DNA of 42,411 nucleotides, from assembly GCA_033557835.1 (NCBI GenBank), contig JAWQRO010000341.1, positions 1-42,411 of the forward strand, written 5' to 3'. The notes below the pieces were generated by a model that saw only the letters and a program-made list of their open reading frames with translations, was not told where the DNA came from and searched no databases. The DNA is from Helochares maculicollis (lineage: Eukaryota; Arthropoda; Insecta; Coleoptera; Hydrophilidae). Within the stretch, counting starts at the first letter, position 1. The number at the start of each line of letters is the position of its first letter. Shown piece after piece: positions 37,451 to 42,411 of this stretch. Position numbers and translations under genes: made by a program.

Positions 37451-38117
37451 TCTAATTCACAACGACGATAAAACAGTCTTTATGATTCAAGAAAATAATT
37501 GCTTTGATCGATACAACCATTCATATCCAATTGGAGAATTGAAACAAATTTCAGACCACCAAATAGTTTATATTAGTATGGTAAAGCATGTTTTCATTGG
37601 TTTTCTTGACTTTCTTATGAGAACTCTGCAAGATCTCTCAAATAGTACCATTTTTTAGTTTGCCTTTGAAGTTTTGCATCTTTCATAAATATTTGATCAA
37701 AGTGAACTTCAGCTGAAGACTTCATTTTTGCAAAACTGAAAGAGGTTTAAATATTTAATAGAATTTAAATGATGTAAGAAGAAAGCAGTCTAAAGTAGTG
37801 AAAATATTGCTCCAAATATAAAAGCTTTATGGAAAAAAAAAACATTCATATCAGATGCTTAAACACACAGCTGAGGTGTTTATACTACATCCTGATCTTT
37901 GTAATAGTCTTGATTTCTACTATAAACCAACAACAGTTGCTTCTAAAAGGATTTAAAATTCAGCTTGTTTCATTATTTCTGGGATATAAATTTTTTGTAA
38001 TGTAATTCAGTAAAAATTAAAAAATATTGGGCTTGTAGCCTTAAGATCCTTAATGTTTCACTTTGAACTCATTCGTTTTCTTTTTTCAACTCTATTTATA
38101 TAGTATATTAATACTAC
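37451..38117. other. Intergenic AT-rich sequence
   Basis: A 70-codon + strand frame at 37446-37658 has no recognisable features and is probably chance. Nothing else is seen. Confidence 0.45.
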
Positions 38118-39373
38118 TAGGTTGTTCATAAAGTTTTCGGGTTGATAAGAAAGGGTGTTGCTACAAGCCTATTTTTTTGTTATGTTGATACACTCTACAT
38201 ATGAACGTATGTGAAATTTCATTTCAATCTGTCAATTCATTCTTTGTTTACAAGCCATTTAGTGTTGACAAGTCCCAATATTTTTTTGCAATGCAAAAAT
38301 CTAGAATCGGGCAGTGATTGAATTTTTATTTTTGGAAGTTTTAAAAGCAAAGGAAATATATGAATGAATGTTGAAAGTGTGTAAGGACTCTTCGCCCTCA
38401 ATTAGTAGTAGAAAGATGGTTTGCTAAATTTAAACGTGGTCGTTGAACATGATTCAAGTCAAAGACGTCCAACAACAGAAACCACACCAGAAATTGTAGA
38501 AAAAAATACAGGATATCATATTGTCGAGTGACTGAAAGAGATTTAGTAGAAGCCCTAGACATCGCATTTGGAGGTGTAAGCAATATTTTGACTGAAGTAT
38601 TGGATTGTAGAAAGCTGTGTGCACAATGGATGGCGCATTCGCTAACATTGAAACAAAAACACATTGGAATGCAACTTTCTCAGCAACAATAAGTGTTCTA
38701 GAAAAGATAAAGTTGATTTGTGCATCGATTCAGTACTATGAAAGAGACTTGGATCTATTACCATTATTCTGAATCAAAACAAGAGGCTAAAGAATGGTGT
38801 GAACCTGTTTCTTCCGCTCCGAAACAAGTTCATCTCCAGAAATTGGTCAAAAAGGTATTAGCATCAGTTTTTTGGGATGCGAAAGGAATATAGTTTATGA
38901 ATTACTTGTAAACTGGTAAAACAATAAATTCTGAATATTATTGTAACCTGTAAGACTAGCTGAAGGAAAAAATTCATGAAAAAAGATCCGATTTGTAGAA
39001 AGAAAATCTTTTTTCATTGGGACTATACACCATGTCACAAGAGTATTTTGACAATGGCTAAAATTTATGAATTAAAGTTCGTATTGTTGAAGCATCCACC
39101 GTATTCACCAGATTTAGCCCCTAGCGACTTGTTTGTTTTTGGACCTAAAAAAATGCATGCGTGGAAAGCGTTTTTCATCAAATGATGTGGTTATAACAGA
39201 TGTGGAAGCGTATTTTGCAGCCCTTCCAGATTCTCATTTCAGTGATGGAACTCATAAATTGGAATGGAAGTGTATTGATATCCAGTGAGACTATACTAAA
39301 TAATAAAGTGCATTTCAAACTATAAATATGTGTTTTTCTTATCGAACGGCAAAACTTAGTATGTATGTGGAAT
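38118..39373 (+). mobile_element. Mariner relic, near full length
   Basis: Left end near 38118 and right end near 39373 carry diverged inverted repeats (AAGTTTTCGGGTTGATAAGA against its complement). The plus strand gives VIEFLFLEVLK, VCKDSSPSIS (near 38380), then TMKETWIYYH near 38740, where Lys replaces the first catalytic Asp, FFHWDYTPCHKSILT near 39015 and SPDLAPSDLFVFG near 39110 (both later Asp kept, mariner D-34-D spacing), ending KRFSSND and VEAYFAALPD. Frameshifts and stops break it. It sits in the gap between the convergent TRRAP and nicastrin genes. Confidence 0.82.
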
Positions 39374-39534
39374 TATTCATGAATATTACATGGACACTCC
39401 AGAATTTTTAGCTTTACACTTTAAAGTTGTACTTTTATGCAACAGTAACTATTGAATACTAGACTATTAAATTTTTGATGAAATATAGGGAATTTTAGAA
39501 CTGGTAATAAAACTATGTGGTAGATAATTAATAA

Positions 39535-39540
39535 TTTATT
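39535..39540 (-). promoter_or_regulatory. Candidate nicastrin poly(A) signal
   Basis: AATAAA on the minus strand, about 250 bp beyond the nicastrin stop codon. No closer canonical signal was noticed in the right orientation. Confidence 0.5.
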
Positions 39541-39786
39541 GTTCCTTTGTATACATATGGTTGTATATGTAATGAAATGTAAATATATACAATTAGATGC
39601 GAGTTATAAGGAGTAGGCTAGGAAGAGGGGTGGGGTAGAAGCTGCAGGACAGCCGCTTTATAATGTAAAATAATTAAGTGGTTATTGATGATTAAAATAA
39701 ATTATTTGGTTTGTTTTTAGCAACTAGTAGGGGACCTGAAACAAAATAGTCACTAAGAATCGGAATGGAAACAAAAGTTTGACTAC

Positions 39787-41648
39787 TTACACAGCAACCG
39801 GTGGTGCAAATAAGACGTGCGATCGGCTCTTCACAAAATACACTGCAATGAACGAAAAGACCAAGACTAGAGACCCAATCGCTATGGTCATGTTTTCATG
39901 GCCGGCGGACGGTTTGAGAAACAATCGGGCATGGATGTCCCTCCAGGCCGACTCGGACCAAGAGCTGTACTTGCCAGACTTCCAGTTGTAGTCCTCTATG
40001 ATGAAAGCGGGACTGACGGCTTCGCTGAAGTTGAAGCTGGTTCGGAAGCAGACAGTTTTGTTCAGCTCATCCAAGCTCAAAGACATGTTGAAATATTGAT
40101 AAGCGTGCGACTTGAGTCCGTTGGGGCAAGTTTCATTTTGTTTGTAGACATCGCCCGTTAACCAGCCGATGGTGAGTCCCGTGAGCATGGTGACAGGATT
40201 TCGAATCCCGGACACACTAACATACATGCTGTATGGGCTGTCCTGGAGGGTCTTCTTTTGGATGGCCTTGTGGACCTTGCAGTTGGGCGTAACAAGGTAG
40301 CAGTTCAAGAGCTCGTTGACCAGGGAAATGGGGCTGCTCAAGTTCCGGGAGTATTCATTATTAGTTATGGTCTCATAAACGCTTTTAGCAAGGAACAGGG
40401 AAGCTTTAGCCATGTAGCTCTGAATGCTATCTTCTGGGATTTCCGTCGATTCATTGTAGTACTGATAATTGATATTGGTAATGTTATCGAATATGGAGTT
40501 GTAGAACATGTTAGTGAATTGGTCACCGTGATCCGCCAAGACCAAACCGGGGATGTTCGGCCGTGCTTTGATGAATGACTGAATAGAGGCTGGCGGCAAA
40601 ACGTTGCCTTCATTTTCTGTAAAGAACGACTTATCTCCGTACTTGTTCAATTTTGTTATGAAATCCGTGTTTTCGGACGTCTTGTTGTGTGTGAAGATGT
40701 GCACCTGACCGGGTTTGCCCAGTTGACCTAGCTCAATAAAGAGAGCGATATCCTCCAAGCGAATCGGATAAACTGGATATTCAGCGCTCTGATTCAACTG
40801 GGTAGGAAATTCATCCTTTTCCATGTCGTAAACCATCCGCTGCGACCCTATGTAATCATAAGTCTCTCCGTTGAAGAGAACGAACAAAACATTGTACTCC
40901 AGGTTAGCTTCGTACTGTGGGAGCATTTCCTTTAACAGCTTGGCTGTAGCCAGCAAAGCTACAATACTGGAAACAGGATTGATTGCGCCCGAGACAACGT
41001 CTAAGAACATAGAAGTGGAATCTAGATGAGCTGCAACAATTATATATTTCATGTTGGGGTGCAGCTTGGTTTCGGAAGTGTTGGCGACAGGAAATAAAGA
41101 CGCCCAAATGTTCTCATCGCCGAGGGGATCACAAAATTTAACAGGATTAAAGTTGGTCACGATGTTGGACCTCCGGATGCACGTTGGTGTGTCGGTTGTG
41201 GCCAACATAAATGAGTTTAACTCCAAAGAGCACAACGATCGCACATAGTGATTTTCATATGAGTAATCATTGAAGGTGGTGAAGCACTGGCGTATAGATT
41301 CCACGTCACTATCCGATGTTAGATAAAATATGGGAAACTTAAAGTCGCGGTTCAACAATCCTGTACCCAATTGATTCCAGTCTTTCTGGCAGGTATTTGA
41401 GAGGCCTGAATTCGAATTGGGGCAAGTGTCTTCGTGAGAGTAGTGCTTTAGCCTAGTTTCATTTGTTTTGAAAACGACCAATCCGGAGATATTGTTACTG
41501 GACAGCAGCATGATGGCCATTTGGTAATCAAGCAAGGTTGTGGGCATGACTGGAATGTAGGGAGGTGCTGTACCATTGGCCAGGATGAATTGAAGGTCTT
41601 CTATCGCTTCCACGAAGTGGATCACTCCCATAGAGCCACTTCTTAATG
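39787..41648 (-). CDS. NCSTN: Nicastrin exon 3 (ectodomain, membrane span, tail)
   Basis: This 1862-nt exon begins after TATTTCAG and encodes residues 50-669. It is uninterrupted. The stop TAA at 39789-39787 overlaps a good GTAAGT donor (39790-39785). A 55-bp minus-strand intron (39790-39736) ending in TTTCAG could replace the last residue(s) with a slightly longer tail stopping at 39719-39717, so the exact C-terminus is unsure by a few residues. Confidence 0.93.
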
Positions 41649-42094
41649 CTGAAATACACATTAACATCAACAGCCAATAAAAAGCAAAAATTTTTTTTTT
41701 TTAATTTCATGTTGCTTAGTCAAAAATCTTATTTTGAAATGTTACGAGCTCGAAGTGATTCGGGTATGAAACCAGAATGATACTTGAATGCTTAGTGGCA
41801 ACACAAATAAAAATTCCGATACTTACAGGAACATCCTGTTTGGTGCGTTGCATTTAGCCTCCTGAAGCACGGAGTGGTCATATTGACCTGCCTGTACATT
41901 TTGTCTTTTGTTCTCTCTCCATAACCTGAAATAAATACAAAAATGGTCATTAAACAGCTACAAAAGCAAACATGCAAAAATCACAATAAAAACATAACCT
42001 CAAAGATGGTTAAAAATCTCAACTAAATTGAATTTGAACACTTACAAAAAACTAATGCGGTTAGAAAATATAATAAAATTGCTAGTTTAGACAT
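39787..42094 (-). CDS. NCSTN: Nicastrin, complete, three exons
   Basis: Nicastrin is the large glycosylated ectodomain subunit of gamma-secretase, involved in substrate gating for Notch and APP-type cleavage. The exons on the minus strand are 42094-42046, 41925-41827 and 41648-39787: 2010 nt, 669 residues plus TAA. The first exon encodes a 16-residue hydrophobic signal peptide start. The second exon has the conserved LNATHQTGC. The third has the peptidase-like (catalytically dead) fold with GET followed by DYIGS at residues 314-318 (Glu311 being the family's conserved Glu), many N-X-S/T sites, and a single membrane span at about 637-656 followed by a short cytosolic tail. Both junctions are GT-AG and restore family sequence. 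It converges on TRRAP. Confidence 0.96.
41827..41925 (-). CDS. NCSTN: Nicastrin exon 2
   Basis: This 99-nt exon starts after ATTTCAG and ends TCCT|GTAAGT. It encodes the conserved mature N-terminus with PCFRRLNATHQTGC. An N-glycosylation site (NAT) and two Cys are in the positions expected of the family. Confidence 0.93.
42046..42094 (-). CDS. NCSTN: Nicastrin exon 1 (signal peptide)
   Basis: ATG at 42094-42092 opens a 49-nt coding piece for a Leu/Phe-rich hydrophobic segment, ending TTTTTT|GTAAGT. The last base combines with GT of exon 2 to make a Cys codon. Choice of this ATG is supported by the position of the signal peptide directly before the conserved mature N-terminus. Confidence 0.85.
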
Positions 42095-42411
42095 TATTAA
42101 TTTATTTATGAGTCACTTTTTCGATTATCTTCTCATCTTCGAAAAAAGTTACGGTTTTCTTTCTTGTAGAAAACTGTCGTGTGATCATTTCTGTCATTAC
42201 TCGTAGCAAAATAGTCGGTAAAGCAGAGAGTCGGCTGGATCTGGTTGGATCGTAGCAATTCTTATCACAGAAGTAACTTACTGGAAAAGTACATGGTAGA
42301 TTCAATATTTAAGACACTACAGTTACGATTACAAGTTATGTGAAAATGTGGAGTGTTTCCATTGAACATTGGCGTATCGCTTGAAAGTACCAGCAAAAAA
42401 AAAAAAAAAAT
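42095..42411 (-). promoter_or_regulatory. Nicastrin 5' flank / 5' UTR region
   Basis: Upstream of the nicastrin ATG. The segment up to about 42290 is less AT-rich than the surroundings and could hold the 5' UTR and promoter, but no TATA box or initiator stands out. The + strand ends in a poly-A run at 42396-42410. Nothing further is recognised. Confidence 0.3.

Noticed and set aside
37446..37658. 70-codon + strand frame between the genes
   Set aside because: No recognisable motif or neighbouring splice sites, and length is compatible with chance.
39779..41248. + strand frames opposite nicastrin
   Set aside because: All lie antisense to a well-supported coding exon and resemble no family.
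1..42411. CRISPR arrays, tRNA or rRNA genes, or a new multi-gene system
   Set aside because: No regularly spaced identical repeats, no tRNA-like cloverleaf or rRNA sequence was noticed by eye; all protein-like sequence is explained by two host genes and transposons.

Overview
The window looks like insect nuclear DNA, possibly beetle, though I cannot place it to order. Conserved exons with GT-AG splice sites and some very short introns sit in AT-rich, transposon-filled introns.

Two host genes are present, converging tail to tail. The first, on the + strand, is the 3' nine-tenths of TRRAP (Drosophila Nipped-A), the giant pseudokinase scaffold of SAGA and NuA4/TIP60 acetyltransferase complexes. 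Nine exons between 6116 and 35509 join without a frame break into 3593 codons plus stop, and the upstream exons lie off the window. The second, on the - strand, is a complete nicastrin gene (gamma-secretase subunit): three exons, 42094 down to 39787, 669 residues, with signal peptide, DYIGS motif and C-terminal membrane span.

TRRAP has four small introns or exon gaps (55-135 bp), one 315-bp intron and four very large ones, and the large ones are graveyards of mobile elements. Bases 1-6115 hold a cecropia-type mariner split by a Mos1-like mariner, then a piggyBac relic split by a mellifera-like mariner with perfect 25-bp terminal repeats. Intron 8423-14935 holds a Tigger/pogo relic, another Mos1-like mariner and an RTE-like LINE with an internal duplication. 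Intron 20265-26460 holds a reverse-strand LINE (ORF1, endonuclease, RT) split by a third Mos1-like mariner. Intron 28167-33373 holds a scrambled mariner and a THAP/P-element-like relic. The 4.3-kb gap between the two genes holds a degenerate short-period repeat field and one more mariner.

I found no new multi-gene system. The most testable new point in a host gene is a possible 195-bp in-frame cassette exon of TRRAP at 6585-6779. The most informative genome-history observations are the nested insertions, which give relative ages, and the piggyBac and THAP9/P-like relics. All transposase calls rest on motif recognition by eye; no database search was run.
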